Shown one piece after another: positions 7,729 to 16,444 of a stretch of 37,381 nt of DNA. The notes under the pieces are model-generated. The model had not been told where the DNA came from. It did not search any database and worked only from the letters and a program-made list of their open reading frames with translations. The stretch covers positions 1 to 37,381 of the forward strand of contig CAMNHF010000011.1 in the NCBI GenBank assembly GCA_946538975.1, in the 5' to 3' direction. The DNA comes from an uncultured Clostridia bacterium. Its GTDB lineage: Bacteria; Bacillota; Clostridia; Christensenellales; Aristaeellaceae. Within the stretch, counting starts at the first letter, position 1. The number at the start of each line of letters is the position of its first letter. The position numbers and the translations under genes are program-made.

Positions 7729-8783
7729 AACAGCCGAACCATCAGCTTCCGAAGCCCGAAGCCCTGCGGCAGGCCTACGGCAGCGTGCCCGCGGCCGTGG
7801 AGAGCCGCACCCTGCAGACGCTGGCCGCCCTGCCGGAGGCGGAGCCGGCGGCCTTCTCCCGCGGGAAGCGCCGCGTGGCCGCGCTGGTGCTGGCCCTGAG
7901 CCTGCTGGCCGTCAGCGCCGCCGTGGCCATCGGCCTGCGCGCCGCCCTCACGCAGCAGCTGGGCCTGCCGGAGGCCGCCGACGCGCTGGTGCGCACGCCC
8001 GATCCCGCGGCAGCCTCCGCCGTGACCGGCATGGCCGTGTTCACCGTCGATTCCTACCTCTTCGACGGCATCAGCCTGATGGCCGACATCCGCGTCGAGC
8101 CGACCCGTGAGGGCATCTGGGTTCTCCCCTACCTTCAGGAGGCGGACCTGGACTGGGACGCATCCAATCTGAACCCGGACGCGGCCGGCATGAGCATCCG
8201 GGAGTACGCCGCTTCCATCGGCATCCGGCAGATCCGCCAGCTGCAGATCACCGACGCCGGCCCTTCCCGCCTGGTCCTGCAAGCCCAGCCCTTCCTGGGC
8301 AGCGACGGCCTCATCCACATTCTCCTGACCAGCTCCCTCCTGGGCGAGGACCGGCAGGAGGTGGAGGTACGCTTTGCCGTCCTCTTCAGCGCCCAGCCCC
8401 GCGAGGCCACGCTGCGCCTGCCCCGCACCGCGGACGCGCCTCCGCAGCGGCAGGACGCGCCGGTCACGATCGAGGCGCTGGGCGTCACCGTCTCGCAGAT
8501 TGAGATCATCCGCACCGGGGCCGCCGTCTACTGCCGCATGCCCTGCGCCTGGCAGGACGCGGAGGGCCGGCTGCCCTACGTCGCGCCGGTCTTCCTGGAC
8601 GCCGGCGGCGCCCCCATCGACACGGCCCTCTGGGCGGGCATCGCCTGGGACACGCGAACGAGAACAGGCTGCGTGCAGGGCATGCTGCCCCCGGCCGCGG
8701 TGACGAACGGCCGCTTCACCTTCCGCCTGCGGGTGGACAGGCAGCTCTCCGATCCCATCACCGTCGCGCTGCCCCCCGAATAA
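7725..8783 (+). CDS. Probable membrane-anchored anti-sigma factor
   Basis: 352 residues. The cytoplasmic head of about 45 residues could bind the sigma factor. One membrane helix follows at about 49-70 (VAALVLALSLLAVSAAVAIGL), then an extracellular beta-rich domain of about 280 residues with no motif I can name. The layout matches DUF4179/RsiV-like anti-sigma partners of SigV-type factors. The function is inferred from gene order and topology, not from a recognised domain. An RseP-type protease that could take part in releasing such a sigma factor is encoded at 19990-21075. Confidence 0.72.
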   Translation: MKQPNHQLPKPEALRQAYGSVPAAVESRTLQTLAALPEAEPAAFSRGKRRVAALVLALSLLAVSAAVAIGLRAALTQQLGLPEAADALVRTPDPAAASAVTGMAVFTVDSYLFDGISLMADIRVEPTREGIWVLPYLQEADLDWDASNLNPDAAGMSIREYAASIGIRQIRQLQITDAGPSRLVLQAQPFLGSDGLIHILLTSSLLGEDRQEVEVRFAVLFSAQPREATLRLPRTADAPPQRQDAPVTIEALGVTVSQIEIIRTGAAVYCRMPCAWQDAEGRLPYVAPVFLDAGGAPIDTALWAGIAWDTRTRTGCVQGMLPPAAVTNGRFTFRLRVDRQLSDPITVALPPE

Positions 8784-8790
8784 CACAAAG

Positions 8791-8831
8791 GCCCTGCCGG
8801 ACTGATGATCTGCACATCAGCACGGCAGGGC
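8791..8831. terminator. Stem-loop between convergent genes, probable terminator
   Basis: GCCCTGCCG (8791-8799) pairs with CGGCAGGGC (8823-8831), with inner CTGATG/CATCAG pairing. No long T run follows on either strand, so termination strength is uncertain. Confidence 0.6.
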
Positions 8832-8856
8832 GTTCATTGCGGGGGTAGCGGCCGGT

Positions 8857-9486
8857 TTATTTCGCCAGCAGGACCTTGGCCCTGTAGAGGAAGACGGCAT
8901 AGAGGGCGGAAGCCGCCAGCGAGAGCGCATTCGGGACGGCGTTCCACGCGCTGCCGGAAGCGGGCACAAACAGCGCCGCGATGGCCGCTGCCATGAAGAT
9001 GGCCGCCACGGCCCATCCGGCAGTCCGTGCGGACGCCTTCAGCTTTTCGTCCTTCAACCGTCCGGCCAGCTTCGAAACACCCTGCAGCGCGAAGCAGTGG
9101 AACAGGGCGTAGCAGATCCACAAAGGCAGGGTGAAGAAACGGCTGTCAGTCCCCGGGACAAACATGACCGTCGCCACGGCCAGCCCCGCCACGCCCATCT
9201 GCGCATAAAAAGCGTACTGCGCTTTCCGGAAGGCCGGCTCATCCTTCCGGGCCAGCTTCAGGCCGGAGATCGTCATGATGATCAGCACCACGATGCCCGC
9301 CATCAGCGCCAGCCCCAGCAGGAGCACGGCCAGGGCTGCAAAGGCCTCCCCCTCCTGCAGCTTCGGGCGCCAGCCGGTCAGGCCCGCCGGCGTACCCGAA
9401 GCCACCGCAATCGCAGCCATCACCAGACTCGCCAGCGCCGCGATCCACAGCTTCTGAATCCCCTTGTACGCATCCGGGTACTTCAT
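8857..9486 (-). CDS. Hypothetical integral membrane protein, about six helices
   Basis: 209 residues. Hydrophobic segments lie at about 13-30, 50-73, 93-110, 118-135, 153-170 and 177-200. I do not recognise the family; it resembles uncharacterised multi-pass proteins common in Clostridia. The start at 9486 is chosen over an ATG 21 bases upstream, because AGGAGG lies between the two and serves the second one. It converges on the anti-sigma gene. The promoter of its divergent neighbour (9581-9609) lies about 100 bases upstream. Confidence 0.75.
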   Translation of the reverse strand: MKYPDAYKGIQKLWIAALASLVMAAIAVASGTPAGLTGWRPKLQEGEAFAALAVLLLGLALMAGIVVLIIMTISGLKLARKDEPAFRKAQYAFYAQMGVAGLAVATVMFVPGTDSRFFTLPLWICYALFHCFALQGVSKLAGRLKDEKLKASARTAGWAVAAIFMAAAIAALFVPASGSAWNAVPNALSLAASALYAVFLYRAKVLLAK

Positions 9487-9580
9487 CACGCCGCCTCCTT
9501 TTCCCATGCGCGGCTTCCCGCGCCGTTTTCATGATAGCATCGGCCGGGTCTGCCGTCAATGGATGCGCCGCAATCGGGAA

Positions 9581-9609
9581 TTGCAATCGGCGGGGGCAGA
9601 TGGTATAAT
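9581..9609 (+). promoter_or_regulatory. Sigma-A promoter, copy A of a near-duplicate pair
   Basis: TTGCAA (9581-9586), 17 bases, TATAAT (9604-9609) with TGG as extended -10. The segment is nearly identical over about 30 bp to the promoter at 10219-10247, including spacer bases (GGCAGATGG) and ATCAGGA after the -10. Confidence 0.88.
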
Positions 9610-9670
9610 CAGGACAGCAATGAATTTCCCCGGCCGCCTGTCTTTTGCGCGGCTCAGGAAGGAGGCGCCC

Positions 9671-10210
9671 ATGGGCACCACAGCGTCAATCCGGATGCAC
9701 TTTTCCCGGGAGCGGCACGCGCGCTGGGCCATGCATGTGGCAGAGGAGATGCTGAAGATGATGTACGCGCCGGAGGACTTCCCCTGGTCGGCGCAGGCTG
9801 AGGAAGGCCCGCCGCTCTCCTCCCGCTGGCTCCGCCGGCGGGAGGAAGCCGCCGCCTATCCGCTCGATCCGCGGGGCACCGCGCTGGAATGGCTGCGGCG
9901 GCAGCGCACCTGGGTCTGCATCGACCGCTGCCAGGACGTCGCGCGCTATGACAATGTCGAGGACCCGGAGGCGCTGTTCCCCCAGCTGTGCTTCGCGTAT
10001 GCCCTGCGCTTCCCCCAGGTGCCCTTTGAGGCCTTCTACCGCTGCGAGATGACCGTTTCCGGCGACATCCGCCTCATCCGCATGCGGTACGACGGCGCGG
10101 TCATGCACGCGCAGACGAACAGCGGCATGCGGCCCATGGACGAGGACGACTGGCGCGCGGTGCCGGTGCACGACTACGCCGCCCGGGACGGCGAATTCCG
10201 CAGAATCTGA
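9671..10210 (+). CDS. Hypothetical protein, 179 residues
   Basis: Soluble protein with no recognised domain, signal peptide or membrane helix. It is rich in Trp, Arg and acidic residues and appears to mix alpha and beta structure: an N-terminal helix (SRERHARWAMHVAEEML), then beta-strand-like segments such as MTVSGDIRLIRMRYDG. The start at 9671 follows AAGGAGG by 6 bases. A longer in-frame reading from 9464 crosses the promoter and is rejected. It has its own promoter and is followed by a gene driven by a copy of the same promoter. Confidence 0.75.
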   Translation: MGTTASIRMHFSRERHARWAMHVAEEMLKMMYAPEDFPWSAQAEEGPPLSSRWLRRREEAAAYPLDPRGTALEWLRRQRTWVCIDRCQDVARYDNVEDPEALFPQLCFAYALRFPQVPFEAFYRCEMTVSGDIRLIRMRYDGAVMHAQTNSGMRPMDEDDWRAVPVHDYAARDGEFRRI

Positions 10211-10218
10211 GCGGCGCG

Positions 10219-10247
10219 TTGCAATCGCCGCAGGCAGATGGTATAAT
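10219..10247 (+). promoter_or_regulatory. Sigma-A promoter, copy B of a near-duplicate pair
   Basis: TTGCAA (10219-10224), 17 bases, TATAAT (10242-10247), with TGG extended -10. Across this and copy A (9581-9609) only a few spacer positions differ. Confidence 0.88.
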
Positions 10248-10291
10248 CAGGAAAGAGACTTTTTTCAATCACACGGCAGGGAGGTTCCCCC

Positions 10292-10936
10292 ATGAAGTAC
10301 GGCGAGAGCGTCTTCGACATTCTCTATCTGGTCTTCGCGATCGTGATGGGCTGCATGATCCTGCGGCGGCGCAGGGACAGCGTCGGCCGCCTGATGGGCA
10401 CGGCCACGCTGATCCTGGGCTGCGGCGACGCCTTCCACCTGGTGCCGCGGGTGCTGAATTACTTTGCGCAGGGCGATTTCACCGCGGCGCTGGGCATCGG
10501 CAAGCTGGTCACCTCGCTGACCATGACAATCTTCTATGTGCTCATGTACCGGCTGTGGCTGAAGCTCTACCGGGAGAAGGAAGACCGAAAGCTGACGCTC
10601 GGCGTGTACGCGCTGGCGGCGCTCCGGGGGATCCTGTGCGCCTTCCCGCAGAACGGCTGGCTGGTCAATAGCAGCGGCTGGGTCTGGGGTCTCATCCGCA
10701 ATGTGCCCTTTGTGGCGCTGGGCTGCCTGATCGTGGTGCTGTACTGGCGCCGCCGGGAGGAGCTGCCCCGCTTCCGCTTTGTCTGGCTGCTGGTGACGCT
10801 GTCCTTCCTGTTCTACATCCCCGTGGCGGTCGGCGCCGGCCTGGCGCCGATCCTCGGCATGCTGATGCTCCCCAAGACCATCTGCTACATGGCGCTGATC
10901 TGGGTTTTCTGGCGGCACGCGCAGGCGAAGGACTGA
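10292..10936 (+). CDS. Hypothetical multi-pass membrane protein, 214 residues
   Basis: Six or seven hydrophobic helices across the whole length (for example 8-26, 36-50, 66-88, 127-145, 163-185, 187-206), with basic residues at the loop ends (LRRRRD, WRRREE) suggesting cytoplasmic loops. I do not recognise the family. GGGAGG lies 7 bases before the start. Because it has its own promoter and the preceding gene shares a near-identical one, the two are probably expressed together but from separate transcripts. Confidence 0.75.
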   Translation: MKYGESVFDILYLVFAIVMGCMILRRRRDSVGRLMGTATLILGCGDAFHLVPRVLNYFAQGDFTAALGIGKLVTSLTMTIFYVLMYRLWLKLYREKEDRKLTLGVYALAALRGILCAFPQNGWLVNSSGWVWGLIRNVPFVALGCLIVVLYWRRREELPRFRFVWLLVTLSFLFYIPVAVGAGLAPILGMLMLPKTICYMALIWVFWRHAQAKD

Positions 10937-10999
10937 CGGGGTAGATCAACAGAATCTTCAAGATGCCTGTGATACAGATTTGCAAGAGGTAGATGCATA

Positions 11000-12121
11000 A
11001 TGGGAATGCGAGTTTTGAAATGCCCATGCTGCGGAGCCAGCGTAAGTTTTGGAGAAGAATCAAGGCTGGCAAAATGCAGCAAATGCGGCAATGCTTTGGA
11101 ATATGATGATGGTGTTTTAAGGAAATATGTGCATAATATCCACGAAGAACGCTACGTCGACGAGGCCGCGGTCATGCGCAGCCAGGTGGAGATACACAAA
11201 ATCAATGTCGAACACAAAGAACTTTTATGGGTTATGCTACTGCTGATAGGTTTGATTCTGGCATTAGTAGGCATTCCATCAATAATACAGGGAATCGAAT
11301 CTGCAGCGAATCCCGATGTTCGGCCGCCTGTCGAGTCCTCATCTGCATATGTGGGAGAAAACTATACCATCGTAAGCAATGCACTCAGTGACGCAGGCTT
11401 CCGCGATGTTGAAAGCATCCCTGTTTACGATTTGCTTGTTGATGAATCTGACAAGATCAACACAGTGGAACGAGTGACAATCGACGGAGATTTGGATTGG
11501 GTAGAAGGAGGATTGATTTCAAAGAGAAAAAACACGTACAAAGCAAATGATAAAGTACGAATCTATTATCACCTGATGCCAGAAAATCCCCCAGTAAAGG
11601 CTCCGGAAAACTCATCGAATGCCTACAAGAATAAACTGAAGGACGATGTTTTGCACACACTCGAGAATAAAGGTTTTGCGAACATCCAAACCGAGGTCAT
11701 CAGAGATTTGGATCTTGCCAAGAAGAACGATGTCGGAAAAGTAGAAAAGGTAACTATTTCCGGGGACTCTGAATGGACGGAGAATGGCCAGCGCAAGGTT
11801 TATCACGTTCAGGATGAAGTAGTCGTGTATTATCACGCAATTGCGGACAACGCAGCGCTGGAAGCCCCGCAGGGCAATGCAGACGCATACAAGGGGCAGC
11901 CATATCAATTGGTCGTATCCGCGCTGCACAGCGCGGGCTTCGAGAACGTCGTCGCAGTGGCTCTGAACGATCTTGAAAAAGACCAATCAGATTTATTGGA
12001 TACTGTTGCAAACGTAACCATCAATGAAGAGAGCGACTGGTCCTACGGTCTGTTTGGCGCCATGCGGAAAACATATCACACAGAGGACAAGGTGATCGTC
12101 TTTTATCATTCAAGCCGATAA
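11000..12121 (+). CDS. Zinc-ribbon membrane protein with three PASTA-like extracellular repeats
   Basis: 373 residues. An N-terminal zinc ribbon (C8/C11 and C26/C29) would lie in the cytoplasm, then a membrane helix spans about 75-97, then three repeats of about 85 residues follow (about 110-195, 196-280, 281-373). Each repeat begins with a Pro/Ser/Ala linker ending in AY, then a helix ([27 protein letters not shown]), then V-x-x-VTI and a last strand ending YYH or FYH. This helix-strand pattern resembles PASTA domains, which bind muropeptides, but the match is by eye. The gene is visibly more AT-rich than its neighbours and is probably foreign. The role is unknown; sensing of cell wall material is possible. 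The stop lies 23 bases before rfbA. Confidence 0.78.
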   Translation: MGMRVLKCPCCGASVSFGEESRLAKCSKCGNALEYDDGVLRKYVHNIHEERYVDEAAVMRSQVEIHKINVEHKELLWVMLLLIGLILALVGIPSIIQGIESAANPDVRPPVESSSAYVGENYTIVSNALSDAGFRDVESIPVYDLLVDESDKINTVERVTIDGDLDWVEGGLISKRKNTYKANDKVRIYYHLMPENPPVKAPENSSNAYKNKLKDDVLHTLENKGFANIQTEVIRDLDLAKKNDVGKVEKVTISGDSEWTENGQRKVYHVQDEVVVYYHAIADNAALEAPQGNADAYKGQPYQLVVSALHSAGFENVVAVALNDLEKDQSDLLDTVANVTINEESDWSYGLFGAMRKTYHTEDKVIVFYHSSR

Positions 12122-12144
12122 ACTGTGAAAGGAGGCGCACGCAC

Positions 12145-13029
12145 ATGAAGGGCATCATCCTGGCCGGCGGGGCGGGCACGCGGCTCTATCCCCTCACCAT
12201 GGTGACCAGCAAGCAGCTGCTGCCGGTCTATGACAAGCCGATGATCTACTACCCGCTGTCCACGCTGATGCTGGCGGGCCTGCGGGACATCCTGATCATC
12301 TCCACCCCGGAGGACACGCCGCGCTTCTCCGGCCTGCTGGGCGACGGGCGGCAGTTCGGCATCTCCCTCAAATACAAGGTGCAGCCGAGCCCCGACGGGC
12401 TGGCGCAGGCCTTCCTGCTGGGCGAGGACTTCCTGGCGGGCGGCCCCGGCGCCATGGTGCTGGGGGACAACATCTTCTACGGCAACAGCTTCGCCCGCAT
12501 GCTCAAGGACGCCGCAGCCCGGGCTGAGGAAGGCAGGGCCACGATCTTCGGCTACTACGTGTCCGATCCGCAGCGCTTCGGCGTGGTGGAGTTCGACGCC
12601 GCGGGCCATGCCGTCTCCATCGAGGAAAAGCCCGCACAGCCCCGCAGCAATTACGCCGTCACGGGCCTGTACTTCTACCCCGCCGGCGTCAGCGAAATGG
12701 CGAAGCAGGTGCAGCCCTCCGCCCGGGGCGAGCTGGAGATCACCGCGCTGAACGAAATGTACCTGCAGGCGGGCCTGCTGGACGTGAAGCTGCTGGGGCG
12801 GGGCTTCGCCTGGCTGGACACCGGCACCATGGACAGCCTGCTCTCCGCCGCCAACTTTGTGCAGACCCTCGAGGCGCGGCAGGGCATCACGATCTCCGCG
12901 CCGGAGGAGATCGCCTTCATCCGCGGCTGGATCAGCCGGGAAACCCTGCTGGACGCCGCCGAGCGCTACGGAAAAAGCCCCTACGGCCAGCACCTGCGCG
13001 CCGTCGCAGAGGGCAAGGTGTTCTACTGA
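12145..13029 (+). CDS. rfbA: Glucose-1-phosphate thymidylyltransferase
   Basis: 294 residues, the usual length. It makes dTDP-glucose from dTTP and glucose 1-phosphate, the first step of dTDP-L-rhamnose synthesis for cell-surface glycans. The nucleotide-binding motif [13 protein letters not shown] is at 6-18, followed by [31 protein letters not shown] near 227 and the C-terminal [10 protein letters not shown] are RmlA hallmarks. AAAGGAGG lies 9 bases before the start. rfbB, rfbC and rfbD are not next to it, so it is detached from the pathway here. Confidence 0.96.
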   Translation: MKGIILAGGAGTRLYPLTMVTSKQLLPVYDKPMIYYPLSTLMLAGLRDILIISTPEDTPRFSGLLGDGRQFGISLKYKVQPSPDGLAQAFLLGEDFLAGGPGAMVLGDNIFYGNSFARMLKDAAARAEEGRATIFGYYVSDPQRFGVVEFDAAGHAVSIEEKPAQPRSNYAVTGLYFYPAGVSEMAKQVQPSARGELEITALNEMYLQAGLLDVKLLGRGFAWLDTGTMDSLLSAANFVQTLEARQGITISAPEEIAFIRGWISRETLLDAAERYGKSPYGQHLRAVAEGKVFY

Positions 13030-13048
13030 GCCCGCCTGCCGCCCATGC

Positions 13049-13098
13049 AAAAAGCCTTCCGCCGGATCGCCGTGCGCTGTGATCCGCGGGAGGCTTTT
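13049..13098. terminator. Bidirectional terminator between rfbA and the convergent gene
   Basis: AAAAAGCCTTCCGC and GCGGGAGGCTTTT pair across an inner CGGATC/GATCCG stem, giving a T run on each strand. Confidence 0.9.
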
Positions 13099-13102
13099 GC
13101 GT

Positions 13103-13597
13103 TCAGTCTTTCCCGTTTGCTTCCTCGTCGATGGCCGCGAGGCAGGCCTTGTAGGTCGCGAAGACGAAATTCCGCACGGCCACGGGGATCTCCCCCTCGG
13201 CCTGCAGCCGGGCGCCGGTCAGGCGCACCCGCATGGGGCCGCCCTCCCGCGAGAACTGTTCCATCTCCCCGAGATCCGAAAAGGGCAGCAGCCACAGCAG
13301 GCCGTTTCCCTCCGCCACCGGCCGCGGCGCGCGGGAAAACACGCAGCGCCCGTCCCGCAGCACCTCGCCGCCGTGCAGGAACAGCAGCTCCCCCGCGCGG
13401 CACAGCACCTGCAGGCCAAAGCAGGCCTCCCCCTCCGTCAGCAGCACCATCGGCGTCATCAGGGTCTCCGGCGCCCCCGCCTGCATTTGCAGCGTCATAC
13501 GGCCCGGCGCGCGGGAGGCCGGCAGCAGCGCCGTGCCCTCCGGCTGCGGGTATGCGCGGAAGCGGGTGGCCTCGCAGAAGGCATTCACGCGGAACAT
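13103..13597 (-). CDS. Hypothetical protein, 164 residues, partner of the HTH regulator
   Basis: No signal peptide or membrane helix. The sequence is beta-rich, with a Gly/Leu-rich middle (LLFLHGGEVLRDGR) and a C-terminal helix (VAVRNFVFATYKACLAAIDEE). I do not recognise the family. It begins 35 bases after the HTH regulator gene, on the same strand, with GAAAGGAAGG as ribosome site, so the two form a two-gene unit ended by the terminator at 13049-13098. The pairing suggests a shared role, such as a ligand sensor or target of the regulator, but nothing in the sequence proves it. Confidence 0.72.
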   Translation of the reverse strand: MFRVNAFCEATRFRAYPQPEGTALLPASRAPGRMTLQMQAGAPETLMTPMVLLTEGEACFGLQVLCRAGELLFLHGGEVLRDGRCVFSRAPRPVAEGNGLLWLLPFSDLGEMEQFSREGGPMRVRLTGARLQAEGEIPVAVRNFVFATYKACLAAIDEEANGKD

Positions 13598-13632
13598 GGC
13601 GCCCCTTCCTTTCCTCTTCGTTCTGCGGCCTG

Positions 13633-15009
13633 TCAGGCCTGCCGGAGCAGGCTTTCCATCATCAGGCAGCTCTCATGCTCGGTGAAGCAGGCCGTGGGCA
13701 GCAGCTCCCGGGTGAAGAACTCGCCGAACAGCCGCGAGATCGCCGGGCTGGGCAGGCGGCCGTCGTAATACCGCTCCAGCGGCTGGGCCTCGCCCTCCGC
13801 GGGCAGCAGCACCAGGCCGCGGTCCGCGTAGGCCGTGATGCCCAGATCGCGCACCGCGTTGTCATTGCGCAGGAAATACACGTGGAAATACGGGTTCGCG
13901 CGCATATTCTGCAGGATCACGCCCAGGATCTCCGCGCGCTCCTCCGCGGTGAAGGGGCGCATGAAGGAGAAATGCCCGAAGCAGCGGCCCGTCTCCAGGA
14001 AGCGCTCCACCGCGTTTTTCTTGAAGGCGATGCACACGGGCTGGCGGCGGGCGTAGGTGTTCTGCGTCCGCTGCACGGCGATCGGCTTCGCCCGCGCGAG
14101 CAGCTCCGCCGGCAGGCGGTCCTCGCTGGCCCGGATCATCAGCTCGCCGGGAATCAGGCTGGCGCCGACGCTCGTGCGGATGGACCAGATCGCGCGGTTG
14201 TGCTCCAGCGCCGCAAAGTCCGCCAGATAGCTCAGGTAGCCGTCGGGAGTGAGCACCTGCTGCAGCGGCTGCTTGAAGGGCCGGTAGGAATCGCTGTAGA
14301 CGCCCACCAGTTTCAGCAGCTGGCCCTTCCCAGGGCGCGTCAGCAGATCCGCCGTGCCGTCGGCGTGCATCATCAGCAGATCTTCCATCGGCTGGCCGCG
14401 CAGGCTGTATTCGCAGACCATCATATTGCCGCGGGTCGGCTCATGCGCCGCCGAGAGCATCCGCAGGTGGTAGCTGCCGTTGGGCACCAGGTGCAGCACG
14501 TCCGCCACGCCGTTGATGATGTCCCGCTCGTTTTCGCAGGCCAGCGCGTGATACACCACCGCGCCGGGCTTCGCAACCAGCTCGTCCAGCGGCAGGGCGT
14601 AGGGCGGGATCACGCAGCCCAGCACGTAGGCCTCCAGCCCCTCCGCCTCCGCGTAGTGCTCCGTCAGCGTGGTGGTCTCGCCGGTGTTCACCACCCGGAT
14701 GCTGACCTCGCCGCGGTCCGTGAGGCGGTGCGCGCTGAGCAGCACCCAGATCGCCTCGAACACCTGCCAGTCCGCCTCGCCGAAGCGCAGCAGGCCGATC
14801 TCGCGGTGCAGCCGGGTGGTTTCCTCCAGGCTCATGGGGATGTGCTCCCGCAGCCGCAGCTCCAGCTGCAGCGCGCTGCTGGCCCGGGCCTGCCCGTTCA
14901 TCACGCGCTGCAGCGAGGTCTTGCTGCCGTAGCCCAGCCGCTGGCTGAGCGCGGAGAGCGTGAGGCCCTCCCGCCGCTGCCATTCACCGATCAGATCCCG
15001 CAGAGACAC
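13633..15009 (-). CDS. Large HTH (XRE-like) regulator of unknown family
   Basis: 458 residues. Residues 1-60 form a helix-turn-helix (LTLSALSQRLGYGSKTSLQRVMNG), with a nearby helix SLEETTRLHREIGLLRFGEADW. The remaining 390 residues are a mixed alpha/beta region with no domain I can name and no membrane segment. GTG is the start (15009), preceded by GGGGGTGAG. The size is far above simple XRE repressors, so the C-terminal part probably senses a ligand or partner. A TGACA-N3-TGTCA inverted repeat lies about 120 bases upstream (15127-15139) and could be its own operator. Confidence 0.72.
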   Translation of the reverse strand: MSLRDLIGEWQRREGLTLSALSQRLGYGSKTSLQRVMNGQARASSALQLELRLREHIPMSLEETTRLHREIGLLRFGEADWQVFEAIWVLLSAHRLTDRGEVSIRVVNTGETTTLTEHYAEAEGLEAYVLGCVIPPYALPLDELVAKPGAVVYHALACENERDIINGVADVLHLVPNGSYHLRMLSAAHEPTRGNMMVCEYSLRGQPMEDLLMMHADGTADLLTRPGKGQLLKLVGVYSDSYRPFKQPLQQVLTPDGYLSYLADFAALEHNRAIWSIRTSVGASLIPGELMIRASEDRLPAELLARAKPIAVQRTQNTYARRQPVCIAFKKNAVERFLETGRCFGHFSFMRPFTAEERAEILGVILQNMRANPYFHVYFLRNDNAVRDLGITAYADRGLVLLPAEGEAQPLERYYDGRLPSPAISRLFGEFFTRELLPTACFTEHESCLMMESLLRQA

Positions 15010-15126
15010 AGCCTCACCCCCGCACCATTCTGTTTCTTATCATACACAGGAAACCGCCCTGCGGCAAGGCTGCCAACTGAAAAAGTACAGAAAGAATACC
15101 GCCGCACGCAATTCTTGCGAACATTG

Positions 15127-15139
15127 TGACACATTGTCA
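15127..15139. promoter_or_regulatory. Inverted repeat upstream of the HTH regulator, possible operator
   Basis: TGACA-CAT-TGTCA is perfectly symmetric in its arms and, on the minus strand, overlaps a TTGACA that could serve as a -35 box. No convincing -10 follows at 17 bases, so the promoter is only tentative. Confidence 0.4.
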
Positions 15140-15249
15140 AATTTTGCCATGGTGTTTGGGGAGAATTGGCACAGCATGCAGAGGAGGGCTGCGGGGGGCC
15201 GGGGCGGTCGGCCATAAGACAACTCAGTCCGCTTGAACAGCAACTTTGG

Positions 15250-16185
15250 TTATGGCTTATTCAGCCAGTCATTATTATTGTCAGGATACGTATAATTCAG
15301 TTTGTTGTCTTTACAATACCCAGCAGCATAGCTCCCACGCGGAACAGTCACAACCAATTTCGGGGAACATCCGTAAAATGCCAATTTCCCAATGGAACTT
15401 ACGCTGGCCGGAACAGTCAGATCAACCAAATCAGTGCATTGATCCAAGGCACACTCACCAATCGTTGTAACAGTGTCTGGAATAACGACCTTCTTTAGGC
15501 CATACACACAGAAGAAAGCATAATCAGCAATGCTCTTTGTTCCTTCTGGTATATCATATTTACTGTTATTAAGGGTAAAAGGATAGCATACAAGTCTTTT
15601 TGTTGCTTTTTCATACAAAACTCCATCCACCATCGCAAAATACTTGCTGTCCGGAGAAACATAGACAACTAGATCATAACAGCAAGTGAATGGATTTCCT
15701 GTGATTTCTTTTACAGTTTCAGGTATTGTTGCCTTTTTTAGTGAGAAGCAAGAATCGAATGCTTGACAGCCTATGCTTGTAACGCCGCTGGGGATATCAA
15801 TACTATTCAATTGGCATCCAGCAAATGCATACACACCTATACTTCTCACGGAATTTGGAATGACGACGTAGTTTAAACCCATATTCCAATAAAATGCCGC
15901 TTTTCCAATGGATTTGACTCCATCTGGTATCGTAACTTTCTTTGTAGAAAAGCCAAGATTTCTGAATGCCTCAGCGCCAATACTGGTGACTTTCTTGCCT
16001 GCTATGGTGCCCGGAATCTTCAGGTGGGACGGGGGATTCTTGCCTACATACTTTGTTATTTCAACAGTCCCGTCTTTCAGAACTTTGTATTGATAATCAC
16101 CCTTGGTCAACGCAAATGCGTTTGCAATGGACAAAACTCCGAGGATCAACACCACTAAGGCAACAGCAATTCGACGGCTACTCAT
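15250..16185 (-). CDS. Secreted BspA-like leucine-rich repeat protein
   Basis: 311 residues. A signal peptide (1-25, MSSRRIAVALVVLILGVLSIANAFA) precedes about ten LRR_5 (BspA/TpLRR) repeats of roughly 23 residues with the pattern VTIPDGVKSIGKAAF, VVIPNSVRSIGVYAF, IDIPSGVTSIGCQAF. One irregular unit (about 168-205, YVSPDSKYFAMVDGVLYEK) is the usual BspA break repeat. There is no LPXTG, S-layer or other anchor, so the protein would be released or held by charge. Such proteins in gut bacteria and protists bind host or neighbour surfaces. The gene is much more AT-rich than its surroundings, a sign of transfer. GAAAGGAG precedes the start. Confidence 0.88.
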   Translation of the reverse strand: MSSRRIAVALVVLILGVLSIANAFALTKGDYQYKVLKDGTVEITKYVGKNPPSHLKIPGTIAGKKVTSIGAEAFRNLGFSTKKVTIPDGVKSIGKAAFYWNMGLNYVVIPNSVRSIGVYAFAGCQLNSIDIPSGVTSIGCQAFDSCFSLKKATIPETVKEITGNPFTCCYDLVVYVSPDSKYFAMVDGVLYEKATKRLVCYPFTLNNSKYDIPEGTKSIADYAFFCVYGLKKVVIPDTVTTIGECALDQCTDLVDLTVPASVSSIGKLAFYGCSPKLVVTVPRGSYAAGYCKDNKLNYTYPDNNNDWLNKP

Positions 16186-16225
16186 CAGAATACTCCTTTC
16201 AACTTTTGCATCGGGAAAGCTCTTG

Positions 16226-16256
16226 ATTATAATACTATAGTTTCAAAATAAGTCAA
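16226..16256 (-). promoter_or_regulatory. Probable promoter of the LRR gene
   Basis: Minus strand TTGACT (16256-16251), 19 bases, TATAAT (16231-16226), in an AT-rich stretch 40-70 bases upstream of the start. The spacing is longer than ideal. Confidence 0.55.
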
Positions 16257-16409
16257 GATCAAATATGGGTAAATAATTATCATGTCATTTGTGGGGCGAT
16301 CGTATGCTTCACTTTATACTGTGCAGACTATGCAGCAAAATAGAATCCATCTCAGTCCCAAATAAGAGAGGCAAACTAACTGCCGTTTCAATACCGCCTC
16401 TTTTCCCTG

Positions 16410-16438
16410 TTGACAACCCTCCCTTCCCGTGCTATACT
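16410..16438 (+). promoter_or_regulatory. Sigma-A promoter of the metal-efflux operon
   Basis: TTGACA (16410-16415), 17 bases, TATACT (16433-16438), with TGC as extended -10. The operator at 16445-16470 begins 6 bases downstream and covers the transcription start. Confidence 0.92.
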
Positions 16439-16444
16439 GATGCC

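Noticed and set aside
16367..16404. AGAGGC/GCCTCT hairpin with TTTT upstream of the metal-efflux promoter
   Set aside because: The stem is only six pairs with a long loop and no plus-strand gene ends there; possibly a relic, not called as a terminator.
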